Source: Marchantia polymorpha subsp. ruderalis (Eukaryota; Streptophyta; Marchantiopsida; Marchantiales; Marchantiaceae). Taken from it: DNA of 64,000 nt. The notes under the pieces are model-generated. The model did no database searches and was not told where the DNA came from. It was given only the letters and a program-made list of their open reading frames with translations. The position numbers and the translations under genes are program-made. Each line of letters starts with the position of its first letter. Position 1 is the first letter of the stretch. Positions 29,406 through 43,477 of the stretch are shown here, piece by piece. Location of the stretch: positions 21,105,501-21,169,500 of the forward strand of contig AP031355.1 of the NCBI GenBank assembly GCA_037833965.1, written 5' to 3'.

Positions 29406-32400
29406 GAGATCAGGTGTGATGGTAGGTACAAGACCGTTCAACAGTAATGAGACTTACAAGATGCTAGGATCTTTGACAAAACCATTCCTAAGCTCTATCG
29501 ATTTTTCATAACACTGTGACATATCACAAGGTTCTCCATGTGCCATTGGGGCACCTGAAAAGGTGATATTTGAGTGAATGGAAAAATTTCTTGAAATTGC
29601 TATTGCACTAAATGTACAGTTAGAAATTCTCCCTAATTTAGTGTTTTTATAAAAGGGCAAGTTCCTTGCAAGCCGATCGGCACTTACTGTGTAGAAGTTG
29701 AAGCTGCTGAACGTCTTGAAAGTGGTCTCGCATATTATCTGTCAATCGAGACCGCATAAACCCTGTAAACCCTCTGACCGGAACAGCATGCACCCTGAAC
29801 TCTTTCATAAACATCTCAATCGATATCCTCATATTCTCACATCACTAAAGGCCTCATAATTTAGACAAATCAGAGCAGGAGACTTGCATGCGTCGCAGCA
29901 GCTCAGGAGTCATCTCGAGATTCCTTTGCACAAAACGAAGCAATTGTCCTAGTAGATTAAAGTTGGCGATGTTCCGATCAGAATCCATGCATGCGAATGC
30001 ACTTATGGCTCCTAAAATAGCTGATACTATCATTCTGCTCATAGGCTGAGTTGTTGGTTCCGACGTTTGCTGTGTCTAGCTCGTCTATTTAATTCACTAA
30101 AATATACAGACCAAAAGAGGGGTCTAATCTCTTCAAATCCTATCGATCTCGAATAGTAAGTATTGTGTAGCTTATTTCTCGAATCTCAACCCTCAACTGC
30201 TGGTAAGCAAATGCAAATCATGAGATCCAATGAAAATCTTTCACGTGTACGCCCACCCTTCTATTACGCGCAGAATGCGAAACCAGTTATAGTATTTTAG
30301 CTTCTAAGTTCTGTATCTGTGAAAGGCTCGTTTCACATTCCACCGACGGGACATGTTGTATGATCTCCGCTTCCTGACCATATCTCGGTCCATAAGAAGG
30401 CAACGGAATGCTACAAATTCAGCAGATGTACATTTCCTAGAGCTTATCATATCTCGTCAGACTATATGCCCGAGCGAGCTACACATGGTTTTATCGTTTG
30501 TGACTTAACGATGTTAATTATCAGCCTCCAGTGGCAACCAAAGGGAGGCGAAGCGTAGTGGGTTGCTCCATACCAAACCAACTACGCTTCAACAGGACAG
30601 AGTAACCAGATTCGAGAATGGCCAAGTCGTTACAGTTTGCAATGTATCATCGCAACCGATCCGTAAAATCCGTCTGAAGACAATATCTTCCTGTTTCGTT
30701 ACTTTCGTGCATCGTTTGCTGAAGATTTATCATATGTGGAATCGATATGTTCATTCTTTACATGTTTCGAATGTGCAGAAAATACTCGATTCTGAAGGCT
30801 AATCTTTACAGACGATAGTGTAATGGCTCCATGTTTGAACAACAATCCACAGTCTTCTGCTTTTGAGTGGAACACCATCGATTCTTGACGCTGATATTAC
30901 CCACGTTGAGCTGACCGCTCACCACATTCAACAGTATTGAGAACGGACAGGCTATAAGCATGATCGCTGTTCCTCTTCAGATTGTTCACGACTGAAAGTG
31001 AAGATCTGAAAGTAAATCCTAACGTACACCGTGATTACCAAGGTGCACGATCAAGTGAAAAGTTTCTAACATGTCGAGACTAATGAGTAGTAGCACCGAA
31101 TATGATCTGAATTCCCAGCATAGTATTTCACTAGATTCGCTGCTTCATCTTCGATCTTTTTCAATACCAAGCATAGACCACCACGACAATCATTGAGTAA
31201 GGAGATTCGTTAGATCTGAAAGTCTCTACACAGCTCGCGGTAGGGCATACTATTCCATCGTTACTGATGATTACTTCATCGCCTCTATGAAAAGATAAGC
31301 GGCAATTCAAGTTATTAACTGTAATCTCAGAAACCCGCCCGATTTCGTAGCGAAATCTACTAGATAAGATACTTGAGGAAACCTACAGTAACTGCACAAA
31401 TAGACGCGCTGTATGATAACGTCATATAAAGAGTTGGGAATGGTAAGGGGTTTGTACCTAGCATTGATGATTGTGAATACAAAACACGTGCATTTGTAAT
31501 ATATGTATTATTCGGTTCTTTTTCGATCGATCAATTGACCTCAAAACAGAAACAACAGAAGTCCTCTTGGGGCTGTTATAGCCTTGTTTTTTTCCTCGCA
31601 CATTGGATTTACATTCCGTTTTTGTTCACCTTGCATTATAACGATTTGATCTTTTGATACAGTCCAGTATTTTGCTTTGTGATAGTAATGTTTTTTTTTC
31701 CGGATCTAGACTTGGTATACTAGAGTCAAATTGATGAGACATTCCAATCATATGAATAGCAGTTTGAAAGAGTAACTTAAGCTTCGCAATTATTTTGGAT
31801 TGTTTATCCACTTGGCTCAACGAAAATAATTAATAATTGGAAATTTAAAAATTAAGATTGAATTTAGCTTTCCGTCTAAATTTGGAACCTAATATTGATA
31901 TATGCTGTTATATAATTTCTATAGTTAGATAATATTTTTTATATAAATCATATATTTCTTGAAATATTATATATTGTTGATAAATTATATTTATAATTAA
32001 TATAATTAAATTTTTAATAATAAAAAATATTAATAAATTTATATAATTGATTTACGACATGATATTATTAAATATATTTTTTATCATTAAATACCTATTA
32101 TATAATTATTCAATAAAATAAATAAAAACGATATCATGAATATTCTATATAAACGTACATACTAAATATAATATTATAAAACTTGAACAGACTCTCTTGA
32201 CATTTTCGAATATTCCAAGACATTGACTTTCTTACGTACTCATGTACGTAAGAAAGTCACACATTTTCATCATCTAAAATGTGACTAGAAAAAGCGAAGA
32301 TACTCAAAGCTATTTCAAATCCAGCTAGAACAAATTTAAATTAATAAAGTAACAAAGTCAACCTTGCTACATTACCAAAATATGATCTTTTCACACACAA

Positions 32401-33233
32401 TACTCGTTACGTGAATTGAGTCTCACCTTTTCGATAGATCATTTTGAGTAAAGATATCTAAAATTTGAACCTTTCATGAAAACTTATAACTGAGAGTTTC
32501 TGGTGGACGCTATAAACTTAGCAGCTGAAGCTGCAAGGTACGTTAATTGAGACTTCACACCTTGAAGCAATTTACATACGGGAGTTTCGTAGATTGTAAC
32601 TTTTAGATTAAGAAGGTTTTCACTTTAAACAATAGCTTTTTCCTGAACCAGTATTAATCCCAGAGTTTGTCAGATATTGTGAGGAATTTTTTTCTACAAA
32701 GCACTCAAGAGACAATCATCACCTGTTATCATCGGCTTCTGAGACAATGTCTTCTTAGACGTATTTGGGAATTTACAACCCGATGGACCAGATACACCAA
32801 CGTGCGTTATTGCAAATTCAACTGCATTTGAAAGTTATAATCTGATGTCAAGTTCCTTCGATATTTTCTTCTTACGAAGCGTTTGTGTCGACATGCAGTG
32901 AGATTGCAATCTACAGATCAAAGTTTGAAATTACATCCGACTGTCAAGTGCCTGTCGGATAAACAGTGAATCTATACAGACTTATAAATGGCGAGAAAAA
33001 CGTATACGAATCCCAAAGCATTGTATGTGAAGCTAGTCAACATGAAACATTTTTCTCACCTTCCGACTGACAGTGTCCTACATACGCACGAATCGCACAG
33101 TAAAAGTAATCCAGCAGCCGAGGGTGCGGCGAAGCTATGGGAAAGTAGACGGAGCTAGTTGATCCCACAGCTTCGCCGGAGCTACTTGCAGCACAGTAAG
33201 ACTCTTAAGTGGCACTCAAGTCTTCAAATTTTG
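29406..33233. other. AT-rich intergenic region upstream of peroxidase
   Basis: About 3.8 kb. Two adjacent minus-strand ORFs of 62 and 61 codons (30042-29854 and 29832-29647), both starting with ATG and 21 bp apart, are the only ones that look even slightly gene-like. They have no domain I recognise. 31860-32170 is extremely AT-rich. One strong hairpin lies at 32224-32259. Otherwise I see nothing. Confidence 0.4.
32224..32259. repeat. Perfect 16-bp stem hairpin, TCAT loop
   Basis: TGACTTTCTTACGTAC (32224-32239), loop TCAT, then its exact reverse complement (32244-32259). About 1 kb upstream of the peroxidase TATA box. It could be a MITE remnant or a structured transcript; nothing else supports either. 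Confidence 0.7.
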
Positions 33234-33241
33234 TATAAATA
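33234..33241 (+). promoter_or_regulatory. TATA box of peroxidase gene
   Basis: TATAAATA on the same strand, about 30 bp before a CA-rich start region (about 33265-33275) and 373 bp before the start codon. Confidence 0.6.
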
Positions 33242-33360
33242 GCCACCACACTCTACTTGAAACCATCTCACTCTGAGTTCACATCGAGTCTACCCCGTTA
33301 AGATCGAAATTGAGGAGCATCACGAGATCGCATTTTTCAATCTTGGAAGACCGTTTAAGA

Positions 33361-33582
33361 GTAAGAAGTCTTATTTGTTGCATTGTACTTAGGCCTCAAA
33401 GTGGACTTCTAGAGCTGTCTCTGCACAAAATGTGTCTTCCGAATTCATGCAGTGCATCAGTACTTATCAACGAAAATCACATGTCAAAATGCATCGTAGA
33501 AGGACAGTCTCTTATATGCGTCACAAATTTAAATGTAGGTAACAATTCTTCACGTCTAATGATTCGTTAACATCGTGTACAG
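33361..33582 (+). other. Possible 5' UTR intron of peroxidase gene
   Basis: Donor AGA|GTAAGAAG at 33361 and acceptor GTGTACAG|GAGG at 33582. Removing it would also remove several upstream ATGs (for example in the 33429 region) from the leader. Only transcript data can confirm it. Confidence 0.4.
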
Positions 33583-33613
33583 GAGGCTGCAGAGATACAA
33601 CTCATATACCAAA

Positions 33614-35243
<1,630 letters not shown>

Positions 35244-35588
35244 GTTCTCCAGAAATTGCATTGTCTCTTGACTGCATTGGCTCTTGACACTGGAACCCTG
35301 ATGAAACATTAATAATGTAGCTGATCAACATTGGTCCTGGAAGCTTGACAATTTGGATGAATGAATACATCTTGCCTCGAATCTGATCCAGAGATACAGT
35401 GGCTACTTAAAAAACCTCTGGTAGGCTATATAGCTCAATTTACCGAAGGTTGGACGTTGAGTTGAAAACAGTTTGACTTCTCTCCTCGTCCATGTTCTCG
35501 CGCTTTAACCGTCGCCTCACGTTCACAATAATAGCAAGTCCATTGACTCGAAAGGGTCTGTAGTATGTAGATTCTAGGCCTTCAAGGG

Positions 35589-35605
35589 ATTCCGATTATC
35601 GGAAT
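35589..35605. repeat. 17-bp palindrome in peroxidase 3' UTR
   Basis: ATTCCGATTATCGGAAT, perfect around one central base, 25 bp before the polyadenylation signal. Confidence 0.6.
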
Positions 35606-35629
35606 GTTTGATCTGGATAGAAGCACTTC

Positions 35630-35635
35630 AATAAA
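35630..35635 (+). terminator. Polyadenylation signal of peroxidase gene
   Basis: AATAAA 387 bp after the stop codon, followed by a T/G-rich TGTAACTTGTTCTGTGTCTG stretch. It is the first canonical hexamer downstream. Confidence 0.5.
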
Positions 35636-35639
35636 GACT

Positions 35640-36539
35640 GTAACTTGTTCTGTGTCTGATATTAATGGCCCAAGGGAACTTGTGCACAGGCACTGAAAAA
35701 CTCTTAGCTCATATTGGGAATAAGTAAATGAAAATTTTCAATCTGAAGCAGTGAATACCTCGGTTTCTCTGTGCCTTTGGTTTAATCCGGGAATCTTGAA
35801 TGTTTGATAAGGAATCATTTGGCACTTTCTCATGTATACGTAAATTTTTGGGTCAAGATTAGCCAGTCTTGGCTACTGAGAATGGGACATAGTCATCTAG
35901 CATTCTAGAAACAGTTATATAAGAATGAACATTATGGCAACTGATACTACTGCTGGCGATCAGAGACCGTCTTAGTACCCTCGCAGTCGACCGCTTTTCT
36001 GGCTGGTCTTCGGTTAAAAGTCATTGAGTCCACCTGTGATGCAAACGGAGGTGGATGACTCTGTTTGTTACTAGTTATGATTCTCAAGACTAGCCGCACT
36101 GTCAAGAACCTTCATGTGAGTGGATGGAGATTAAATGCCTCTGGCATATCTCATATCCCATCCGCTTACAGTACAACTCTGTTCTGCACCACCATCATGA
36201 GGGTACTACTGGTGAACCCGATTTGCAAGATATTCATAGAGTGCGACTCGGGTCAACTACTATTTTCGATTATCTCGAGAAACTCTTATTTCGCATCAAG
36301 ACGTTCTTATACAATAATAGCCGGAGCTGGTTCAATTCTCGTTGATTTGAAAGACTCAGAAATGTTCTTGCAATATAACGGTCTGATTCGTGAGCTACAC
36401 TATGCACCAGTCAAAACATCCAAATTGTACTCTCTACTTCAGATGCGATATTTTTGACAAATTGAAGTAACTCACGCATTGTGTCAAAACACACAATTCA
36501 CGAATATGCGAAAGAATGTATACTTAAGATTGAAAACTA
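35640..36539. other. Intergenic DNA, no gene recognised
   Basis: Only short overlapping ORFs without domains or splice support. I see nothing that can be assigned. Confidence 0.4.
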
Positions 36540-39400
36540 ACTCATGGAAAAACTCCTGAAGACAGACAGAGTCTTGGACCTCTTTATTCACAATGAACAC
36601 CCGGATGCATCACTCGCTAGCTGCGAGCCCCCTTCAGGTGCGACATCCGCAAATGCGTTAGTTGTCACACCCGCAGAGCTCTTGTCTAGTCATATCTTAC
36701 TCAAAATTGCGACAAGCTCTAACTCTAAGTTCTCCTTAATCTCTTCTAAACAGGAAATGAAAAAACTTACCATTTTACCTAACTACCGATATCCAGCGAC
36801 GTCGCTGGCTCCTAATTCCTTCAATCTACGCTCCAACGAATCCAATTTTGTTCACTTCGTAGTCTAAATCTCCCAATTGACATAAGTGCAAAGATATCGC
36901 TTTACTCTAGCGTGCAAACTAGCATTCGTCTACTGTTCGAGATGTTGGACAATTGACTCTATCTCCACCAATTTTGCCTGAATTGCGACCAACTGCTCCT
37001 CAATTGCCAATAGTTCAGATGGCAATCTGTTGCAATCTGCATCCAAATCCTTTCCACGCTCTAACTTTGAAGTTTGAGCAGCTTCGCAATCAGCTAATCG
37101 CTACGCCCAACAAGTCAATTCGGCAAATTTCGACCGATCCCGTGCTGCCAGATTCGCTGACAGCTCCTCCGCACAATGTGATTCTTTCTCAAATGCCGCA
37201 AGGTCCACCGTCAACTCTTTAGCATTGCAAATGTCCACCCAAAGGCCCTTGCACTCTAGCTACTTCTGCGTACTAAGTTTCTTATGGGCCTCTAGCTTCC
37301 GTCAAAATTCTTTGCACTCCAACTCCTCCACCCAAAGTTGCCCTTCTCGCTTATGTAGGGTAATTGTCATGATCACACACTCGGAAGTCAAGCTTGCAAC
37401 TCCTTCTGTTACCTCACGAGTTGTTGCCACTTTCGTCTTAGTTCTTCTACGCACTAAATTTACATAAGATCTCGCTGCTGACGCTGGCACTTAGTACTTC
37501 AGCATCTTCCTATCCAAGTACTATACTAATGGAACTATTCTATCACTCAAAAAGATCAACCAAGCTAAACTCTACCAACTTCAGTTCGTCGGCCGAAGGT
37601 CCTTCGCCGCAAATTTCAACTATACTAGAAGACGTCTAACACAAAAGCATCGTCGGTTGCTCCGCGACAATCTTCTCAACTTCTGCCATTACTCGTTTCG
37701 GAAATGCTTCACCCAAAGTAGGCTCCACCGCCGGCTTCTCCAACTATGCACACACGTCCAAAGGTGTCTTGCCCGAAGGCCAAAGATTTTTGGCCGAAGA
37801 CACTGGTGGTTGACCCGAAGGCCAAAAGCGTTGACCAGAAGTCTCCGTCTCAGTCTCATCTTTCCCTTCTTTGCCTTCCGCCAACGGCCCATTCATAAAC
37901 TCATCCGAAGTTCTTCTGAAGACCAAAGGTCTTTTGCCAAAGACCATTCGTCTTTCGTTACAGCTTCTTGCACTCCCATTGCAGTCCATTCTTCCGAAGA
38001 CAGTTGCGGATGCAATGTTGCTTCATTTCACTCCGTAGTGTCCATTTCTTACTTCCATCTACATTGTGTCTTCACCTTACTACGGACATGTGACCTTGTT
38101 TTTCTCATCCGCATAGGAACAAGTCTCATAGTCCACAATCCGGTACGTCAACCAACATCTTCTGAAGTCAAATGCGTTTGCAATTTCCTTCGCCTCTTCA
38201 CAAGTCGTTTTCCAAAGTCTTCGTTGGACATGTGGACTTTGGCCGAAGGCAGGACAGATTCAATGTCATCATTGTCACTGACAACTTCTTTATCTCCCTG
38301 AACCCCTTCGTCCTCTGATCCCACAATCTCTCTCTCGAGCGAGAATTTCTGATTCTGCTTTTCTGTTAACAATCCGATACCTCGATAGAAAAGATAAACG
38401 GGGACACACAATTCACCGATCCTCCAAACATATCCTTGACATTTTTGTGGTTGACAATCCACAAGATGAGAGCCCAATGAATTGGTTTTCTTGCTACTGC
38501 CCGTTTCACAAATCCTACTTGCCAAGTTATCATGTATGTTGTTCGTGAAGGCTACATAATATGCATTAATGCCACCGCCACATTGAGTTTCAACGGGTTG
38601 CGGTAATCCGTCGTCCGCATCCGTTTTTGGTCGAGCGAGGTGTCTTGAACAACTTCGCGAATATCTTCTCTTTGGATTGTGTCACCTTCACGCTTTGACC
38701 GTCATAGATGTAATTGCCTACTTGATCTGCACACGGCCCCAAGACTTTAATCTAGTGCTTAATTGTCAAACTCTCAAGTTCACCACATATATCATTGCCT
38801 TGTGGCGCGTGTCCCTCATGGCACTCCTTCACAATCGTCGCGGAAATCCAATTCCAACTCCAGAGCAAGAAATTGAGCTTGGTAGCTATCAGCTCATCAC
38901 GATATGCTCTCAATCCAAACTCCAGCACTTTCAATGCCTTCAATCAAAGTCCCAAAGCTCGCCCCATTGTTGCACTATCAATTTCTCACTCGCGATCCTC
39001 GCTGAACCCTCAATTTGAAAGTGCATTCTCCTGAAATGTTGGTGCGGAACTTTTGATTCTGCTAGTGTCTCTCGACGTCCTAATCACATCGTTAACTGGT
39101 GCAAATTGATGGTACAGAGTCCAAAGATTTCCTTCCCGTCGGTGCCGCTTGCACTAAGCCGAAGACTCTTCTGCTGAAAAGCCGAAGTTGGAAGGTACTC
39201 CTTTGTCTTCGTCTTACCATGCCAGCCACTTCCTACACTCATAACTCAAGATTTCCTCATCTATTTCAAGCGTTCTTGGGCCCATTCAAACGAGTATGCC
39301 AAGCTCTATCTATCAAGATCCTGCCTGAATAAAGTTGCTAATAACTGGCAAAGTTATGAAGCATATACTCTAGTAGATTATAACCCATATAATTTAACTT
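36540..39400 (-). pseudogene. Ancient, decayed family A copy
   Basis: Minus-strand translation still gives, in family order, GLRAYRDELIATKLNFLLWSW (about 38900), a WQVGFV / PIHWALIL / VSPF series (about 38525-38370, frames mixed) and SYVNLVRRRTKTKVATT (about 37470). Leader remnants occur at 39230-39360, including CATAACTCA, CGTTCTTGGG and AAAGTTATGA. Base composition has drifted towards the AT-rich surroundings. It is far older than the other copies and shows the ORF family has a long history at this locus. Confidence 0.6.
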
Positions 39401-39995
39401 TATTGCCTCCAAGTAAGAACACTAACTCCAGGAGAGGGGTATCTAACATGGATTCTAACATAAATCTACATGGGGTATCTAACATGGACCTAGCGACTAA
39501 GTTAACATTGGACTAAGACTTAAGATCAAATCCAAGCTTATAGTCAAAAGTCTAATACCTTGGAATCTAGATCTTTGTACAAGACAAAATAGAAGCCCTC
39601 ATCCCAATCTTCTAGAACTCCCCTAATTATTCCGCCAAATATAAACATGTGGTAACACACTTTTTGTTTTTGTGCGGAATTTAAACATTTTTGCAGAGAG
39701 GTCAGCGGACCTCCCTGCGCCGAAGTCACGGATGCCTTCGGCGCAAGCCAGAAGGCCTTCTGGTCAAGGGAGACAACATGCAGCACCGACGAATGTGCCG
39801 ACAATGGACAGGTGCTTCGCTTCCGAGCAAGTACCATTTGATGACTCGACTTCGGGTCAAGAATCGTCGGCTTAAGCGCCTTTGGCGTAGCAGAGGAGTG
39901 AGGAGGAGCCTTCGGCTCAAGCGACTTCGGGTCAACCGCCTTCGGCGCAGATCCAATGTGAGAGAACGGACAAAGGACGGCAGGAGGAGGCACGT

Positions 39996-40920
39996 GTGCC
40001 TTCGGCACAAGGGCCTTCGGCGGTGGACGTCTTCGGCGATGCGCCTTTGGCGGTAGCAGATCAGACGGGAGGAGCGGACTTGTCGGGAGCAGGGTCTCCC
40101 ACCGCCTTAGACATTTTGGCAGGGAGTAGTGCAGCAGCAGCCGCAGCAGAAGCCACGCAACCCAACTCTTGGGAATCGCCGAGGAATTCCGTGGCGACCG
40201 AAATCCTCAATTCGGAGGATGAAGAAGATGAATCGAGCTCGGAGGAGGAGGAGGAGGAGTCGGTGCAAGGCACGCCGAAAACGGCGTTGTGCGAACAAGT
40301 GGTACCTCTACTGAGGTACCTCGATCGCAAGAAGTACCTCTGCTGGGTCCTACGTCGAATTGGTGCGCAGGCGAATGCGCACCAAGGGAGTACCAGTAGC
40401 TTGTTGGCTTCCTTGGACGAGACAATCAAGGACCTGCGGTTGAAGAACGACGCCATGCGTGGACAACTGGTCATTTCGCGGAAGGTGCAGAAGGCGGTCC
40501 ACAAGATGCAGGAAGAGAAGCTCGAGGAAGCAAAGAAGGAATTGGTGAAGCAGCAAGAGAAGCTCGCGGAGGATCTCGATTCTGAGCAAGCTAAGAATCG
40601 CATCTTGTCAGAGGAGCTCCTGCGACAAACACGGTTACTAGAGCAGTGTCAGAGCGCACGTCAAGCCGATGAAGAGTTAATTCGTCACCTGCAATCGCAC
40701 TGCGGCGAATTGAGAGCGCAGCGTGCGGAGGCAGAGCAGCAGCTAGTAGAGATTGAAGTCGATCGCCGACGTGCGGCAGATCGCACGCGAGAAGAGTTGG
40801 CAGAGCGGGTGAACCACTATCTCGATGTTTACACTCTCTGGGAAGTGGCTACGAAGGAGAGAATCACACCGCGCGGATTGGAGATTTGTGCGGCGGAATT
40901 GATGTTGGGTGACAGTCGGA
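39996..40920 (+). pseudogene. Family A U3 ORF, acidic and coiled-coil part, cut by a retrotransposon
   Basis: PSAQGPSAVDVFGDA linker, SPTALDILAGSSAAAAAA, acidic DEEDESSSEEEEEES, LCEQVVPLLRYLDRK, then a coiled coil to GDSR, where the chromovirus LTR starts. At about 40330-40400 the usual GSYVELVRRRMRTK is encoded but read in a shifted frame (CWVLRRIGAQANAHQG), and the frame is restored afterwards, so two compensating indels lie there. The coding sequence resumes at 56391 (SRRRVAKRLDAFLARSRDT) and ends TGA at 56575-56577. Confidence 0.7.
40916..40920. repeat. Target-site duplication TCGGA (left)
   Basis: Matches 56391-56395. It flanks the chromovirus 40921-56390 and sits within the codons for GDSRSRR of the family A ORF. 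Confidence 0.9.
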
Positions 40921-41340
40921 TGTAACCATCTTTAGTTAGTTAGAACTAAAGTAGAGGTTACTCTGAATATTGATGTAGATACTTTAGTGTGCACTAGTCA
41001 TAGCTGCCACGTCAGCGATCCGCGCACTTGGTAGGTACAGAGTGGATGTGTTAGTTGACAGTGCCACGTCAGCAATCCGTGTGCTTGTAGCTAAGGATTG
41101 AGTGTGTTAGTTAGTGTGTTAGTTGGGTGCGCCACGTCAGCGATCCGTGTGCTTGTTAGGGTTATCCGCCACGTCATCCATCCACTAGGAGTGGTATGGA
41201 TGGTGGGGATTAGATCTTATCACCTTGTACTTGTTGGTGAGAGCTATATAAGGGAGAGGAGAACCATTGTTGGTATCGCTCATCTTCAGAGTTTACGTTT
41301 CTATCTTCGAGTGAACTTCTCTCTAAACCCTAGTGTTACA
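40921..41340 (+). repeat. Chromovirus 5' LTR
   Basis: TG...CA ends, TATATAAGG box at about 41246-41254, transcription probably starting about 30 bp later. Near-identical to 55971-56390. Confidence 0.92.
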
Positions 41341-41341
41341 A

Positions 41342-41353
41342 TGGTATCAGAGC
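41342..41353 (+). promoter_or_regulatory. Chromovirus primer binding site, tRNA-iMet
   Basis: TGGTATCAGAGC one base inside the 5' LTR. Confidence 0.85.
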
Positions 41354-41481
41354 GACCTTGCTCTTTCCTTGAGTGTGGATTACCCCTCATGGAATAGCAA
41401 GTGAGTGATGATGGAGTGTAGTCTTGAGAGTGTATAGAGGCTGGCAGAGGTCATTCATCTGCATGTAGAGAGAGGTGGAAG

Positions 41482-41486
41482 GGGGA
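41482..41486. repeat. Target-site duplication GGGGA (left)
   Basis: Matches 51609-51613, flanking the Athila-like element. Confidence 0.9.
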
Positions 41487-43441
41487 TGTGAGCACAAAAT
41501 TGTGCTCACATGTCTTTTTAACCTTGTGAGAGTTAAAGTTTTAGATTTAAGCTCTTGCAAAATTATGCTCGGAGTTTTCTGGAAGTTTTGGTAAGATTAG
41601 GAGTTGGTGTAATAGCTAGTAGGCAAAGGTCCGGAACGGGGCTTTCAGGGCAGGGTCTCCGGCGAAGAGCCTTCGGTGAAGTTCCTTCGGGGAAAGGCCT
41701 TCGGCGAAACAGTGAAACCCTCATAACGTTTTCAATGTGTGACTCCTTGACTCAGTTAGTGTCTCCTTGGAAAGAGCTCGCAACGCTCGTTCCAACGAGA
41801 CCAAGAACTCTTCAAACGGATGAGGAATCACTGAGTTGTGAGTGTCGGAAGTTACTGATGGGAAGGGTTGAGGCAAGTCCGGTTGCGAACGTCTTCGGCT
41901 CCGGACATCTCCGGCTGCGAACGTCTCCGGCTGCGAACGTCTTCGGCTCCGGACGTCTCCGGCTGCGAACATCTCCGGCTTCGGACGACTTCGCGACAAC
42001 TGCGAGCAGGCCTTCGGCGAACTCGGGGTCGGCGAACTCCGAGCCGGTGAACATCGTGCAAGGGCCATCGGCGAAACAGTAAACTCGGCATATCTTTTTC
42101 ATTTGTTAACGGTTTGACTTGATTAGGGTCTCGTTGGAAAGAACTCGCAACGCTCGTTCCAACGAGACCAAGAACTCTTCAAACGGATAAGGCGTCACTG
42201 AGTTATGAGCGTCGAAAGCGGCAGATAGGGTAGGACAACATCCAACCGGAAGACATCCAACCGGAAAACATCGAACCGGAAGACATCCAACCGGAAAACA
42301 TCGAACCGGAAGACATCGAACCGGAAGACATCAAACCGGCGAACATTGTGCCGGCGCCTTCGGCGATAACAGGTAACAGGCCTTCGGCGGTGTGCCTTCG
42401 GCGAAGGGTAAAACGGGCATAACTTTCTCAATTCGTAACGGTTTGACCCAGTTAGGGTCTCGCTGGAAAGAGCTCGACCTGGTCGTTCCAACGAGCCCAC
42501 AAACTTGTGAAACAGAGCTAGGGTCTGTGAGTTATGGGTGTCGGGAGTGACTGTTATGGATAAGCAAAGGTGTGGTCGTGCGTCTTCTGCGGGTGGATGC
42601 CTTCGGCGGTGCGCGAAGAAGATCCCCTCCGGCGGATATCGGGTGGTCAAGATGTAGAATGTACAGGTGTGGCGGCGGCGGCGGCGTGTAGTCGCGCAGG
42701 GGGAGCAGGCAGCTATCCATCATTGCGAGTGTTGCATTTCAGCCGGGCTGTGTGTGTCTCGGCCTCGAACTTCGAAGTGGGGAGTTCGGCCTGGGAACGG
42801 AGAGCTGGTGGTGTGCGTGTGTGGAGACGGAAGTGGTGAGAATTAGAAGGGGAGTGTGGAGAGTTCGAAGTAGGAGGAAGCAAACTCTCGTGGGTGGAGA
42901 GTCGTATCAGAGAGTGAAATTTGAGTGGGATCTGAGATTGAAGTGTAACATCTGTGAGTGGGATCTGAGATCAGAGTGGAAGATCTGAGAATGGGAGCTG
43001 AGAGTGAAGTGAAATCTGAGACTGAGATCTGACAGTCGGAATCTGAATTTGACACTGAAAAGGCAAAGTTGAATCTGAGAGAGGAATCTGGTGGGGTCTG
43101 AAGGTGGAAGCTGAGAAATCGACACTGCGGTCTGAGTAGAAATTGGGAGTGGGACTGGGATCTAGGATAGACCACAGCGGCTGTGGTGTTGAAAAAGTCA
43201 CCCAGAGTTGAGTTAGATCTTTATGTAACAAAGAGTTTGTCTGCTGCCCTTGTGGAGATAGCAGACAGCAAGTTATCATTTTCCGTTCTGGATAAATTGT
43301 CTGTGAACGAGCAAGTGTTTATGATCTTGTTGTCTTGGATACACTTTGAGCACATGGCTTGCGATCAGAGAAGTTAGATTATGGGAGTTCGAACCCCCAC
43401 CCGGACTACAAACGCTGAAGGGTGGGAAGGTTTGGCTCACA
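41487..43441 (+). repeat. Athila-like 5' LTR (1955 bp)
   Basis: Begins with a 24-bp palindrome (41487-41510: TGTGAGCACAA, AA, then its reverse complement) and ends GGCTCACA. It contains inverted copies of the family A module (near 41720, 42095 and 42415), CCTTCGGCG motifs, a CTCCGGCTGCGAACGT array (41890-41990) and a 15-bp minisatellite (42237-42340). Confidence 0.92.
42237..42340. repeat. 15-bp minisatellite ACATC(C/G)AACCGGAA(A/G)
   Basis: About seven units. The unit length keeps frame, so the opposite strand reads repeated FRFDV. An identical array is at 50404-50507 in the 3' LTR. Confidence 0.85.
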
Positions 43442-43446
43442 TAAAA

Positions 43447-43464
43447 TGGTGCGTCTGCCGGGAG
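43447..43464 (+). promoter_or_regulatory. Athila-like primer binding site
   Basis: TGGTGCGTCTGCCGGGAG five bases inside the 5' LTR. I cannot name the tRNA with confidence. It resembles the family A site TGGCGCCGCTGCCGGGGA apart from a 1-base offset and a few changes. Confidence 0.55.
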
Positions 43465-43477
43465 CCTGATCTTGTAA

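Noticed and set aside
33310-33570. 86-codon ORF before the peroxidase
   Set aside because: Lies across the probable 5' UTR intron and has no domain.
43382-43404. tRNA T-arm-like GGGAGTTCGAACCCCC in the Athila-like LTR
   Set aside because: No A-box or cloverleaf upstream; probably chance or an LTR feature.
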